The position numbers and the translations under genes are program-made. Source: an uncultured Paracoccaceae bacterium (GTDB lineage: Bacteria > Pseudomonadota > Alphaproteobacteria > Rhodobacterales > Rhodobacteraceae). From it: a DNA stretch of 40,382 bases. The DNA lies in the NCBI GenBank assembly GCA_937883775.1, contig CAKZXZ010000041.1, positions 1 through 40,382 on the forward strand, written 5' to 3'. Below, piece by piece: positions 16,958-24,961 of the stretch. The first letter of the stretch is position 1. Each line of letters begins with the position of its first letter. Under the pieces are notes generated by a model, which saw only the letters and a program-made list of their open reading frames with translations, did not search any database and had not been told where the DNA came from.

Positions 16958-18304
16958 ATGCAAACGACATTCACGCCCGAACAACTCACCGATCCCGGCA
17001 CCAAACGATCAAACGAGATCCTGCGCACCTGCGTGCATTGCGGCTTTTGTACCGCCACATGCCCGACTTACCAGGTGCTGGGCGACGAACTCGATAGCCC
17101 TCGCGGGCGCATCTACCTCATCAAGGATATGCTCGAGAACGAGCGCGTGCCTGATGACAAGACGGTCAAGCATATCGACCGCTGCCTCAGCTGTCTGGCC
17201 TGCATGAGCACATGCCCCTCTGGCGTGCACTACATGCACCTTGTCGATCACGCCCGCGAGTATATCGAGCAAAAATACAAACGCAGTTGGAGCGACCGCG
17301 CCCTGCGTTGGATCCTTGCGCAGATCCTGCCTTATCCCACGCGCTTCCGGCTTGCGCTGCTGGGCGCCAAGATTGGCCGCCCCTTCGCATTTCTGATGCC
17401 CGACGCCCGCCTCAAGGCGATGCTGGAGATGGCCCCTAAAACCATCCCGCCCGTCTCGCGCAATGACGACCCGCAAACCTTCGCGCCTCAAGCGCCCAAG
17501 AAGATGCGCGTCGCGCTCATGACTGGCTGCGCGCAGAAAGCGCTGAACACCGACATCAACGACGCTACCATCCGCCTGCTGCGCCGTCTGGGGGCCGAGG
17601 TTGTTGTCGCCGAAGGTGCGGGCTGCTGCGGGGCGCTGACCCATCACATGGGGAAGACCAAGGAAAGCCACGCAACAGCGGCCAAGAACATCCGTGCGTG
17701 GCACAAGGAAATGGAAGGCGAGGGCCTTGATGCCATCGTCATCAACACGTCCGGATGCGGCACGACCGTCAAGGATTACGGCCACATGTTCCGCAACGAA
17801 CCGCTCGCCAAGGAAGCCGCCGCCGTGGCTGGCATTGCCAAGGACATCTCTGAGGTTCTGATCGATCTGCTGCCCAAAGACGCGCCAGAGTTGACAGCTG
17901 TCAACTTTTCCCCGTGCGACATGACAGTGGCCTACCACGCCGCCTGTTCGCTCCAGCACGGTCAGCAGATCAAGACCTACCCCAAAGACCTGCTCAAACG
18001 CGCTGGCTTCAAGGTTGTGGAACCCGCCGACAGCCATCTTTGCTGCGGCTCCGCAGGCACGTACAACCTGATGCAGCCCGAGATCTCAAAGCAGCTCAAG
18101 CAGCGCAAGGTGGACACGCTCGAGGCGAAAAACCCCGACCTGATCGCCGCCGGGAATATCGGCTGCATGATGCAAATTGGCGGCGGGACCGATATCCCCA
18201 TTGTCCACACGGTCGAACTGCTTGACTGGGCGACAGGCGGTCCGCAACCACCCGCGATGACCGTCGAAGGCAAACGCACGCCAGAAGTGCCGATCCTGCG
18301 CTAG
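16958..18304 (+). CDS. glcF: Glycolate oxidase iron-sulfur subunit GlcF
   Basis: This 448-residue subunit transfers electrons from the GlcDE flavins to the quinone pool at the inner membrane. It has two 4Fe-4S motifs: C25, C28, C31, C35 (CVHCGFCTATC) and C76, C79, C82, C86 (CLSCLACMSTC). Two cysteine-rich CCG domains follow, marked by GAGCCGALTHHMG and LCCGSAGTYN. Length and domain order match GlcF. It is the last gene of the operon and converges with the DUF2189 gene; no clear hairpin terminator is visible in the 41-base gap. Confidence 0.95.
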   Translation: MQTTFTPEQLTDPGTKRSNEILRTCVHCGFCTATCPTYQVLGDELDSPRGRIYLIKDMLENERVPDDKTVKHIDRCLSCLACMSTCPSGVHYMHLVDHAREYIEQKYKRSWSDRALRWILAQILPYPTRFRLALLGAKIGRPFAFLMPDARLKAMLEMAPKTIPPVSRNDDPQTFAPQAPKKMRVALMTGCAQKALNTDINDATIRLLRRLGAEVVVAEGAGCCGALTHHMGKTKESHATAAKNIRAWHKEMEGEGLDAIVINTSGCGTTVKDYGHMFRNEPLAKEAAAVAGIAKDISEVLIDLLPKDAPELTAVNFSPCDMTVAYHAACSLQHGQQIKTYPKDLLKRAGFKVVEPADSHLCCGSAGTYNLMQPEISKQLKQRKVDTLEAKNPDLIAAGNIGCMMQIGGGTDIPIVHTVELLDWATGGPQPPAMTVEGKRTPEVPILR

Positions 18305-18345
18305 GCAGTCTCTTCGCCGTCCTGACCATCCGCCCGGCTTGGCCG

Positions 18346-19152
18346 TTATGTCACGGTACGCTGATAAAGGTGCCAAGTGGTGTGGCCCAAAATTGGCAGC
18401 GTAAAGATCAGGCCCAGAAACGCGGGAACCAGCGACAACAGCATGGTGACCGTGATGATCGCGGCCCAGCTTAGCATGACCACCGGGTTCTGCGCGACGA
18501 CACGGATCGACGTTATCATCGCCGAGACGAAGTCAATGTTCCGATCAAGCAACAAAGGCATGGCCACGACCGTGACCGTAAACAAAGCCGCTGCAAGGAT
18601 AGCACCCACGCAAGTGCCAATCGCAAGGAAGGTCCAGCCTTCTGGCGTGTAGAGAACGGCGTTGATGAACCCGTCGACATCCGAAAAAGACGCGTCCTGC
18701 AGCACGATCACAAGCACTGCTCGAAACTGGTAGAACCAGACCCACAAGACGAACAGCGTTACAAAAGCCATCCAACCCATTTCGCGTTTGCGCTGATCGG
18801 CCATGACGGTGAGGATGTCGACCCAGCCAAAATCCTCTCCGGCCTCTCGTCGGCGGGACATCTCGTAAAGACCGGCGCAGGCGAAAGGTGCGACCAGCGG
18901 AAAGGCGACGAGCGCGGCGATAAGCATCCAGATCTGGCCAAGCGAGAAAAGGCACCACACAAGAAGGATCCCGAAAGCCGCATAAAAAAGCCCGAAAAAA
19001 CCGCTCATCAAGGGGCGGGCCAGAAAGTCGGAAAACCCGGCCTTCAGTGATGCGGTGATGTCATCTGCGGTCACCACATTGACCTTGGGCATGCTGGGCG
19101 GCTGCGGCGTCAGACTGTCTGGTGGTGTCGGATCAGTGGTTTTGGACGTCAT
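18346..19152 (-). CDS. DUF2189 family membrane protein
   Basis: From ATG 19152 the product has 268 residues with six predicted membrane segments after a proline-rich N-terminus. Family hallmarks are SLKAGFSDFLARPLMSGFFGLFYAAFG, the cytoplasmic loop with LYEMSRRREAGE, and the ILGHTTWHLYQR ending, all consistent with DUF2189. The family has no established function. The start is fixed by a strong ribosome binding site GGGGAGGAG six bases upstream; that site itself lies inside a longer open frame beginning at 19173, which is therefore unlikely. Confidence 0.88.
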   Translation of the reverse strand: MTSKTTDPTPPDSLTPQPPSMPKVNVVTADDITASLKAGFSDFLARPLMSGFFGLFYAAFGILLVWCLFSLGQIWMLIAALVAFPLVAPFACAGLYEMSRRREAGEDFGWVDILTVMADQRKREMGWMAFVTLFVLWVWFYQFRAVLVIVLQDASFSDVDGFINAVLYTPEGWTFLAIGTCVGAILAAALFTVTVVAMPLLLDRNIDFVSAMITSIRVVAQNPVVMLSWAAIITVTMLLSLVPAFLGLIFTLPILGHTTWHLYQRTVT

Positions 19153-19465
19153 GAAAAACTCCTCCCCAATCATGTGATCTGGCGGGTCTGTCAGGTGCCA
19201 GATCCAGCCGTGGAACAGATATTCCGTGTCTGCCTATAAGGTTGCATGACGCGGGCTATCGGGGCAAGTCCGAGGCGGAAGCCTCATCCGGAAAAACGAT
19301 ATTATCCACATAATACAATAAGTTGGTTGGTACTCTGCAGACTTGGAAGCAGGTGTTGGCCTAGGTCACTCGATACCGAAACTTCTCTACCGATTGCCCA
19401 AATTTTGCCTTAAGGTTGCACTAAGCGTCGTGGACAGACGCGTTAGATGCAGGACAGGGCAGATC
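19153..19465. other. Intergenic region between divergent DUF2189 and protease genes
   Basis: This is the only gene-free stretch over 300 bases. It must hold both divergent promoters. I can see a short inverted repeat GAGGC-GGAA-GCCTC (19272-19285) without a T-tract, an AT-rich patch with a single perfect DnaA-type box TTATCCACA (19302-19310), and a near-match to a CtrA site, TTAA-N7-CTAA (19410-19424). No convincing open reading frame, RNA gene or complete promoter was identified. Confidence 0.5.
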
Positions 19466-20284
19466 ATGCGATCCTTGATATTGGCGGCGGTTTTGGCCGC
19501 TTTCCCGATGCTGGTTCAGGCCGATGACACAGGTCTGGTCGAGATGCGCACAGGCGATGACACCCGTGGCTGGGAAGCCGTTGGCCGCCTGAACCTTGGC
19601 GCCAGCGGCTTTTGCACCGGCGCGCTGATCCGTGACAATGTCGTTCTGACCGCGGCCCACTGTCTTTATGATGACGCGGGAAATGTGATCGACCCCGGCA
19701 CAATTGAATTCCGCCCCGGATGGCGAAATGGCTTTGCCAGCGCCTTTCGCAAGGCCAAACGCACCCTCGCACATCCCGATTACAGCTATAAGGCCACCGG
19801 TCTTCGGGGGGCCCGCGTCAGCCATGATTTAGCGTTGATTGAGCTGTCCCAGCCTATTCGCAACACCAAGGTGATCCCCTTTGATCTGGGGCAAAAACCG
19901 CTCAAAGGGGCGGATGTGGGTGTTGTATCCTACGCCAAGGACCGGGCCGAAGCACCGTCTATTCAGGAAACCTGTTCGGTTCTAGCCCGCCGCTTTGCCA
20001 CGTTGGTGCTGTCTTGTGATGTCGATTTCGGAGCCTCTGGCGCGCCCATTTTCAGCTTTGAAAACGGCACCGCGCGCATTGTTTCTGTGGTGTCGGCAAA
20101 GGCCGAAATGCAGGGGCGCAAAGTGTCCCTAGGCATGGCTGTCGACGGCCCGATGGACGATCTTATGGCGCGCTTTGATGACGGCGAAGGCACCGTTGCC
20201 GGCGCGCGCCCCAGTGCCACGCGCCTTTTGATGTCCGGCGAACGCCGCGACACGGGCGCCAAATTCCTGAGCCCCAACAAATGA
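19466..20284 (+). CDS. Secreted trypsin-like serine protease, first of tandem pair
   Basis: From ATG 19466 the product has 272 residues with a signal peptide (MRSLILAAVLAAFPMLVQA) and a chymotrypsin-fold protease domain. The catalytic triad is complete: H65 in LTAAHC, D121 in HDLALIEL and S191 in FGASGAPIF. The segment before the serine is FGAS rather than the GDSGGP of digestive enzymes. Two cysteines near the histidine (C50, C66) and a second pair (C170, C184) could form disulfides. A 41-residue extension to an upstream ATG at 19343 is unlikely because the signal peptide would be internal. The stop overlaps the ATG of the second protease (ATGA). The natural substrate is unknown. Confidence 0.88.
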   Translation: MRSLILAAVLAAFPMLVQADDTGLVEMRTGDDTRGWEAVGRLNLGASGFCTGALIRDNVVLTAAHCLYDDAGNVIDPGTIEFRPGWRNGFASAFRKAKRTLAHPDYSYKATGLRGARVSHDLALIELSQPIRNTKVIPFDLGQKPLKGADVGVVSYAKDRAEAPSIQETCSVLARRFATLVLSCDVDFGASGAPIFSFENGTARIVSVVSAKAEMQGRKVSLGMAVDGPMDDLMARFDDGEGTVAGARPSATRLLMSGERRDTGAKFLSPNK

Positions 20285-21105
20285 TCCGCGCGCTGATCCT
20301 GTCACTTTGCCTGATCGCGCCCACTGCGCAGGCGCAAAACTCCAGCCTGATCCGTCTGACTGATCGCGATGACCTGTTCGGATACGAGGCCGTGGGCCGT
20401 CTTGACATGGCGGGCAAAGGCACCTGCACCGGCGCGCTGATCGCCGCCGATCTGGTTCTGACCGCCGCCCATTGCGTCTCCCATGCCGGCACCGGAACCA
20501 TGGACCCGGCCAAGGTCACCTTCCGCGCAGGCTACCGCGACGGTCAGTCTATTGCTGAGGCAAAAGGCACGCGCATTGCCGTGCACCAAGGCTATGATCC
20601 CGACGCACCCTCGACCATCGACCGCGCGCTGCATGACATGGCGCTGCTGCAACTCGACACCCCAATTCACGTGGGCCTCGCCGATCCCTTCGTCGTTGCC
20701 GATCCGACCCTCAATAGCCGCGATATCAGCATCGTCTCTTACGGCCGCGGCCGGAACGAGGCGCTGTCGTGGCAACGTAAATGCCGGATGCGCGGCAAGT
20801 ATGACGGGCTGATCGCGTTCAATTGCGATGTCACCTTCGGTTCCAGTGGCGCGCCTGTGTTCGAAAAGATCGGCCACCGCGTCAAGATCGTCTCGCTCGT
20901 GTCGCGCGGCGGGCTGGACGAAAACGGCGATGTGCTTGCCTTCGGCATGGAACTGCCCCGTGCGGTCTCCGAGATGAAGCAGCAATTGCGCAGCGGGCGC
21001 GGCGTGACAGAAACCGCTGCTGCCAAGCCGACCCGCGTCATGCCGCGTCGTCTGGGCTTGCCGCAATCCGATGCCGGATCCAGTGCGCGTTTCGTCAAAC
21101 CCTGA
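20281..21105 (+). CDS. Secreted trypsin-like serine protease, second of tandem pair
   Basis: This 274-residue paralogue of the preceding protease has a signal peptide (MIRALILSLCLIAPTAQAQ) and a full triad: H64 in LTAAHC, D119 in LHDMALLQL and S189 in FGSSGAPVF. The two proteins share the spacing of the triad and phrases such as GYEAVGRL/GWEAVGRL, CTGALI and SCDV/NCDV, so they arose by tandem duplication. The C-terminal 50 residues are basic and low-complexity and differ from the paralogue. It is translationally coupled to the first protease by a four-base overlap. The stop codon is only a few bases upstream of the sigma-32-type promoter of hsp20. Confidence 0.88.
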   Translation: MIRALILSLCLIAPTAQAQNSSLIRLTDRDDLFGYEAVGRLDMAGKGTCTGALIAADLVLTAAHCVSHAGTGTMDPAKVTFRAGYRDGQSIAEAKGTRIAVHQGYDPDAPSTIDRALHDMALLQLDTPIHVGLADPFVVADPTLNSRDISIVSYGRGRNEALSWQRKCRMRGKYDGLIAFNCDVTFGSSGAPVFEKIGHRVKIVSLVSRGGLDENGDVLAFGMELPRAVSEMKQQLRSGRGVTETAAAKPTRVMPRRLGLPQSDAGSSARFVKP

Positions 21106-21108
21106 CCT

Positions 21109-21138
21109 CTTGAAACGCCTCAATAGCTTCCCAATATA
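21109..21138 (+). promoter_or_regulatory. Heat-shock (sigma-32/RpoH) type promoter of hsp20
   Basis: A perfect CTTGAAA -35 element (21109-21115) is followed after 14 bases by CCCAATATA (21130-21138), close to the RpoH -10 consensus CCCCATNTA. The predicted start would be near 21145, giving a leader of about 100 bases before the hsp20 ATG. Confidence 0.7.
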
Positions 21139-21142
21139 GCGA

Positions 21143-21244
21143 GTATCGGACGCCAATTCTGGGTCCGATACATTGAAAACAAGGCCTGTCCAGCTCGGAA
21201 GGCCGCCACATAAACGCTTATTTGTCGCTCAATGGAGGATGACC
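21143..21244 (+). promoter_or_regulatory. Candidate ROSE-type RNA thermometer in the hsp20 leader
   Basis: Three consecutive hairpins can be drawn in the predicted leader. The first pairs GTATCGGAC (21143-21151) with GTCCGATAC (21163-21171). The second pairs GGCCT and TCC (21183-21191, one bulged base) with GGA and AGGCC (21197-21204). The third pairs GTCG and CTC (21224-21230) with GAG and TGAC (21235-21243), leaving G238 and A239 bulged and burying the GGAGGA ribosome binding site. The 5' strand of the last hairpin contains UCGCU, which fits the UYGCU motif known from ROSE thermometers of alphaproteobacterial small heat-shock genes. No folding program was run. Confidence 0.6.
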
Positions 21245-21715
21245 ATGCGTACGTTTGATCTTGCACCCTTGTACCGTGCAACCGTCGGCTTTGACCAAAT
21301 CGCCGACATGATGGACCGGGTTCTGGCCAATGATGTCAGCAACCAGACCTACCCCCCTTACAACATTGAAAAAACCGCCGACGATGCCTACCGCATCTCG
21401 ATTGCAGTGGCCGGTTTCACCGAAGACGAGCTGTTCGTCGAAGTGAAGGAAAATGCCTTGCACGTCTCGGCTCGCAAAGCCGCTGACGAGACCGAGCGCA
21501 CCTACCTGCATCGCGGCATCGCCACCCGCGCGTTCGAGCGCCGCTTCCAGCTGGCCGACCACGTCCGCGTGACTGGTGCGAGCCATGTGGACGGGATGCT
21601 CCACATCGATCTGGAGCGCGAAGTGCCCGAAGCGCTCAAGCCCCGCCGGATCGCGATTTCAAGCGGGTCGAAGGCGATTGAGAAAGACGTGGTTGACGCA
21701 AAAGCGGTCAACTAA
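21245..21715 (+). CDS. Small heat-shock protein Hsp20 (IbpA-like)
   Basis: This 156-residue cytoplasmic chaperone binds unfolding proteins and holds them for refolding. The alpha-crystallin domain runs from about residue 38 (NIEKTADDAYRISIAVAGF) to 135 and contains the family motif A-x3-DGxLxI/L as ASHVDGMLHIDL. The N-terminal MRTFDLAPLYRATVGFDQI is typical of class A IbpA-type proteins. ATG 21245 follows GGAGGA (21234-21239) by five bases; the longer open frame to 21173 runs through the structured leader and is not coding. The gene has its own heat-shock promoter and a strong terminator directly downstream. Confidence 0.94.
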   Translation: MRTFDLAPLYRATVGFDQIADMMDRVLANDVSNQTYPPYNIEKTADDAYRISIAVAGFTEDELFVEVKENALHVSARKAADETERTYLHRGIATRAFERRFQLADHVRVTGASHVDGMLHIDLEREVPEALKPRRIAISSGSKAIEKDVVDAKAVN

Positions 21716-21751
21716 AGCACGTCAAATGACGCAATAAACCGTCTGAAAAGG

Positions 21752-21781
21752 GCCCCGAGCAGCGATGTTCGGGGCTTTTTT
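21752..21781 (+). terminator. Rho-independent terminator of hsp20
   Basis: GCCCCGA (21752-21758) pairs with TCGGGGC (21769-21775) across a ten-base loop and is followed by six T residues (21776-21781). Confidence 0.9.
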
Positions 21782-21968
21782 CCGTTCGGAAAGGACGCCA
21801 CGTTACCAAATTCAGGCCCAAACTGTGTCTTCGATGACGCAGTGCCCGGAAGTCTTTGTCCCCCCGTCTTCCTACAGCCATTCTGAGCCAGTCAGGTATT
21901 TTCAACGCTTCCGAATCTCGCTACAACAACCTTGTTTAAAACGGAAAACTCGAAAAGGGACATTCAAA

Positions 21969-22295
21969 GTGAAACTTCTTGCAACTGCATCTGCACTTCT
22001 TCTGCTTGCCACACCCGTGTTCGCGCACGAGCGCGTCGAATCCAGCATCGCGCTTCCCTCGATCGCACCCAACGGAAGCTACACCGCAACTATTTCTTGC
22101 GGCTCGCGCTACCACGTCACAGGCGGTGGCTACATTGCCACCAACAAAGTGAACGTTGAAGGTCCGATCTCGGTCACCGGCAGCTACCCCAGCTCCAAAA
22201 AAGACTGGTCCGTGACATTCTCGAACCGCAGCGGTCGTTCGACCACAAGCGGCGAGACTCAAGGCCAGCTGTTCGCGATCTGCAGCGCACACTAA
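21969..22295 (+). CDS. Small secreted protein with a CxxxxxVxGGGY motif
   Basis: The likely start is GTG 21969, preceded by AAGGG about ten bases upstream, giving 108 residues with a good signal peptide (KLLATASALLLLATPVFA). The mature part is about 90 residues with two cysteines that could form one disulfide. The pattern C-x5-VTGGGY...SYP...W-x-V-x-FSN...AIC resembles short secreted beta-rich proteins in which GGG follows the first cysteine and the second sits near the C-terminus. No biochemical function is known to me. A 68-residue upstream extension of the frame crosses the hsp20 terminator and is not credible. The gene has its own strong terminator. Confidence 0.72.
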   Translation: MKLLATASALLLLATPVFAHERVESSIALPSIAPNGSYTATISCGSRYHVTGGGYIATNKVNVEGPISVTGSYPSSKKDWSVTFSNRSGRSTTSGETQGQLFAICSAH

Positions 22296-22400
22296 GTCTC
22301 GGCTTGTGCCGATTATAACCTTCTAGCTGCCATAATACCTGAGTATGCAAAGTTCTCAGTTTCACGCTTTTAGAGTATAATCAGTGGCTTAAACAAAGAA

Positions 22401-22429
22401 CCCCGGACAGAAATGTCCGGGGTTTTTTT
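22401..22429 (+). terminator. Rho-independent terminator after the small secreted protein
   Basis: A perfect nine-base stem, CCCCGGACA (22401-22409) with TGTCCGGGG (22414-22422), closes a GAAA tetraloop and is followed by seven T residues (22423-22429). Confidence 0.93.
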
Positions 22430-22442
22430 GATCCGACCTGTT

Positions 22443-24425
22443 TTACTGGCTCAGGCTGTTTGCCAAGCGCATCAAGCTGATCGCTTCGGCGCGGTAACCG
22501 AACGGATCTTCCCCTTTTGCTCCTGTGGCCAATGCAATCGCATCGCTGTAATCCCACTCCAGCATCTGGCTTTCCCCGCGCAGCAATTGCGCAAACCCTG
22601 CCACCGCAGTTGCGAATTGCGCCTCCTGACCCAGGGTTGAGACATCGGGGAGCGGTGTTTCAATCAACTGGCTGACGCCTTCTCCGGGGGCCTTGTAGCG
22701 CAGCTTGAGAAACCCGATCTCCGCCCCGGGATCGCCTTGCACCGCGCCGCCATAGCGCAGCGGATCGCTCAGCACGGCGTCAGACCCGACAGGCGTCACT
22801 TCATAGATCGCAGTGACAGTGTGGCCTGCGCCGATCTCGCCTGCATCGACACGATCATTGTTGAAATCCTCTCGCCGCAGCGCGCGCGTCTCGTAGCCGA
22901 TCAATCGATATTCCGCGATCCGCGCGGGGTTGAATTCGACCTGTACTTTCACGTCATTGGCAATCGGAAACAGCGCCCCGGTCAACTGATCCACCAGCAC
23001 CTTTTGCGCCTCTGACAGCGTGTCGATATAAGCCGCTTGCCCGTTCCCGTTCTGCGCGAGGGCCTGCATCGTGGCATCATCCAGATTGCCGCGCCCAAAG
23101 CCCAGAACCGATAGATACGTGCCGCTCTCGCGCTTGTCGGCAATGAAATCCGTCAGGGCGCCCGGATCGGACAGCCCGACATTGAAATCCCCGTCTGTGG
23201 CAAGGATCACACGCGAGACCTCGCCCGCAGCGCTCATCCCCTCGGCCACGTCATAGGCCTGCTGCAACCCGGCCTGCCCAGCGGTGCTGCCCCCCGCTTG
23301 CAGCTGGTCCAAAGCGGCCAGGATCGTCGTGCGCTCCGCCGCCGGTGTCGGCTTCAGAACCTGCCCCGCGCTGCCCGCATAGGTGACAATCGACACCTCA
23401 TCCTCGGGGCGCAATTGCGACAGCATCAGCCGAAAGGACTGCTTCAAAAGCGGCAATTTGTTCGCCGCCTGCATCGACCCCGACGTATCAATCAGGAACA
23501 CAAGGTTTAAAGGCGGACGTTCGGTCATCTCGGCCCCCTGCAGTCCGATATGCACCAGCTGCGTGCTGCTGTTCCACGGTGTTTCGGCAATCGTCACTGT
23601 TGGCTGAAACGGTACATCTCCCTCAGGCGCGGGGTAGGTGTAGGGGAAGTAATTCACCATCTCTTCCACCCGTACGGCCCCGCGCGGCGGCAGCACACCG
23701 TTCATCAACGAGTTGCGCACCACCGCATAAGAGGCCGTGTCTACGTCGATAGAAAACGTCGAAACCGGTTCCTCGGCGGTGATCTTCAGCGGGTTTGTCT
23801 CCGCGTCCGGGAAAGTCTCGGTGTCATTTTTTATCGCAGGTGCAGGGGCCCCGGCATCCCCGTCCGGCAACACAATGGACGGGCGTGGCGCGGGCTGCGG
23901 ATAGATGCGCGTTTCGGGCCAGTCATAGCTTTCAGACTGGCTGTTCCGGCTCAGGAAGCCTGATTCCGGCCGAGCGGGTGGCGCGTATAGATTTGACGCA
24001 CCAGCCATCACATCGTCGATCATGACAGGCTCGGCTGCACTGACAGTGGGTGCCTCCTGCCGAAGGATTTCCGTCGCGGGGCGATCCTCGGCCAGCATTT
24101 CAAGCGGCTCGGGGCCAACACTGGCTGGTAAAGTCACCGCCTCCGGCTGCGCGCCGAACTCCAGCAATTGCGGGTTCAGCGCGACAAATCCAATCGCGAT
24201 CAAAGCGGTCGAGGCGACAAGCCCGCCGCGGGTGGTCATTGTAGAAAGCATGGTCTTCACTCCTGTCCAAATGCGATTGGACTTGGGACGCAACACCGGC
24301 TGCGATCCTTGGAGATCTGCGAAATTTTTCCGCGCCAAAGCGATATTGTGCGCCTTCGCATCAGCATCCGGCGCAGGCGTCGCCGCCTTCAAAGCCTTGC
24401 GGAGATCATCCAGATCGTCGGTCAT
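22443..24425 (-). CDS. Membrane-anchored von Willebrand factor A protein (YfbK-like), possible anti-sigma factor
   Basis: From ATG 24425 the product has 660 residues. Residues 1-60 are a soluble, helical, charged segment. A single membrane helix lies at about 67-85, then a proline-rich linker to about 210. The rest is YfbK-like: a VWA N-terminal domain (with EEMVNYFPYTYPAP), a VWA domain with an intact metal site (DTSGS 313-317, GGSTAG near 381, TDGD 410-413), and a C-terminal DUF3520-type domain. The start is supported by AAGGAGA upstream and by a four-base ATGA overlap with the stop of the sigma factor gene. The position after a sigma gene, plus the short cytosolic head and membrane helix, suggests the N-terminus binds the sigma factor. 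That role is inference. Confidence 0.88.
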   Translation of the reverse strand: MTDDLDDLRKALKAATPAPDADAKAHNIALARKNFADLQGSQPVLRPKSNRIWTGVKTMLSTMTTRGGLVASTALIAIGFVALNPQLLEFGAQPEAVTLPASVGPEPLEMLAEDRPATEILRQEAPTVSAAEPVMIDDVMAGASNLYAPPARPESGFLSRNSQSESYDWPETRIYPQPAPRPSIVLPDGDAGAPAPAIKNDTETFPDAETNPLKITAEEPVSTFSIDVDTASYAVVRNSLMNGVLPPRGAVRVEEMVNYFPYTYPAPEGDVPFQPTVTIAETPWNSSTQLVHIGLQGAEMTERPPLNLVFLIDTSGSMQAANKLPLLKQSFRLMLSQLRPEDEVSIVTYAGSAGQVLKPTPAAERTTILAALDQLQAGGSTAGQAGLQQAYDVAEGMSAAGEVSRVILATDGDFNVGLSDPGALTDFIADKRESGTYLSVLGFGRGNLDDATMQALAQNGNGQAAYIDTLSEAQKVLVDQLTGALFPIANDVKVQVEFNPARIAEYRLIGYETRALRREDFNNDRVDAGEIGAGHTVTAIYEVTPVGSDAVLSDPLRYGGAVQGDPGAEIGFLKLRYKAPGEGVSQLIETPLPDVSTLGQEAQFATAVAGFAQLLRGESQMLEWDYSDAIALATGAKGEDPFGYRAEAISLMRLANSLSQ

Positions 24426-24961
24426 GTCGTCTCCTTTTCCTTCAGGGCGCGCAGGTGCTTTTTCGCCTCTGACACGCGCCAACTCACCGTACCTTCCGAA
24501 ATGCCCAATACTGCGCCCACCTCGGCGTGGTTCATGTCGTCCAGCACCAGCGCCAGCGTATCGCGCAAGGCCTCGGGCAGCGACCGCATCGCGGTTTGCA
24601 ACCAGTCCTGCGCAGCGGCAGCTTCTGCATTGGCCGCCACGCGATTCACCTCCCAGTCGCCCCAGCCTTGCGCTGCTTTTTGATGGCTTGCGGTCCGGCG
24701 CCGCCGATCATGGGACGCGTTCACCACAACCCGGTAAAGCCAGGTCGAAAACGCCGCCTCCCCCCGATACGCGCGGATCTTTGCAGGCAGCGCGGCACAG
24801 ATATCCTGCGTCAGATCCTCTGCGTCGGCCTGTGTCCCGGTCAACCGGTAGGCCAGCCCGAACATCCGGTCATAGTGGCGCTCCAGCAAGCTGGCAAAGG
24901 CGCTTGCATCTCCGTCAGCGGCAGCAAGGCCAAGAGATCGATCATCGGTTGTCATACGCAT
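24422..24961 (-). CDS. ECF RNA polymerase sigma factor
   Basis: This 179-residue protein has sigma region 2 (LLERHYDRMFGLAYRLTGTQADAEDLTQDI and FSTWLYRVVVNASHDRRRR) and region 4 (LPEALRDTLALVLDDMNHAEVGAVLGISEGTVSWRVSEAKKHLRAL), with no regions 1.1 or 3, as in extracytoplasmic-function sigma factors. The helix-turn-helix lies in region 4 around HAEVGAVLGISEGTVSWRV. ATG 24961 or ATG 24955 could be the start. Its stop overlaps the start of the VWA membrane protein gene, which is the usual position for an anti-sigma factor. The signal and regulon are unknown. It is 57 bases downstream of the MocR-type gene on the same strand. Confidence 0.93.
   Translation of the reverse strand: MRMTTDDRSLGLAAADGDASAFASLLERHYDRMFGLAYRLTGTQADAEDLTQDICAALPAKIRAYRGEAAFSTWLYRVVVNASHDRRRRTASHQKAAQGWGDWEVNRVAANAEAAAAQDWLQTAMRSLPEALRDTLALVLDDMNHAEVGAVLGISEGTVSWRVSEAKKHLRALKEKETT

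Noticed and set aside
19272-19285. A short hairpin GAGGC-GGAA-GCCTC
   Set aside because: Only five base pairs and no T-tract on either side, and it lies between divergent genes where a terminator is not expected.
19302-19310. A perfect DnaA box, TTATCCACA
   Set aside because: It is a single box with no cluster, no dnaA or gyrase genes nearby and no other origin features, so it does not indicate a replication origin.
19410-19424. A TTAA-N7-CTAA match to the CtrA binding site
   Set aside because: One mismatch in a short degenerate motif is expected by chance; no other CtrA-type site or cell-cycle gene is near.
19343-19465. An N-terminal extension of the first protease from ATG 19343
   Set aside because: It would place a clear signal peptide 41 residues inside the protein, and the extension is basic and unlike any family member.
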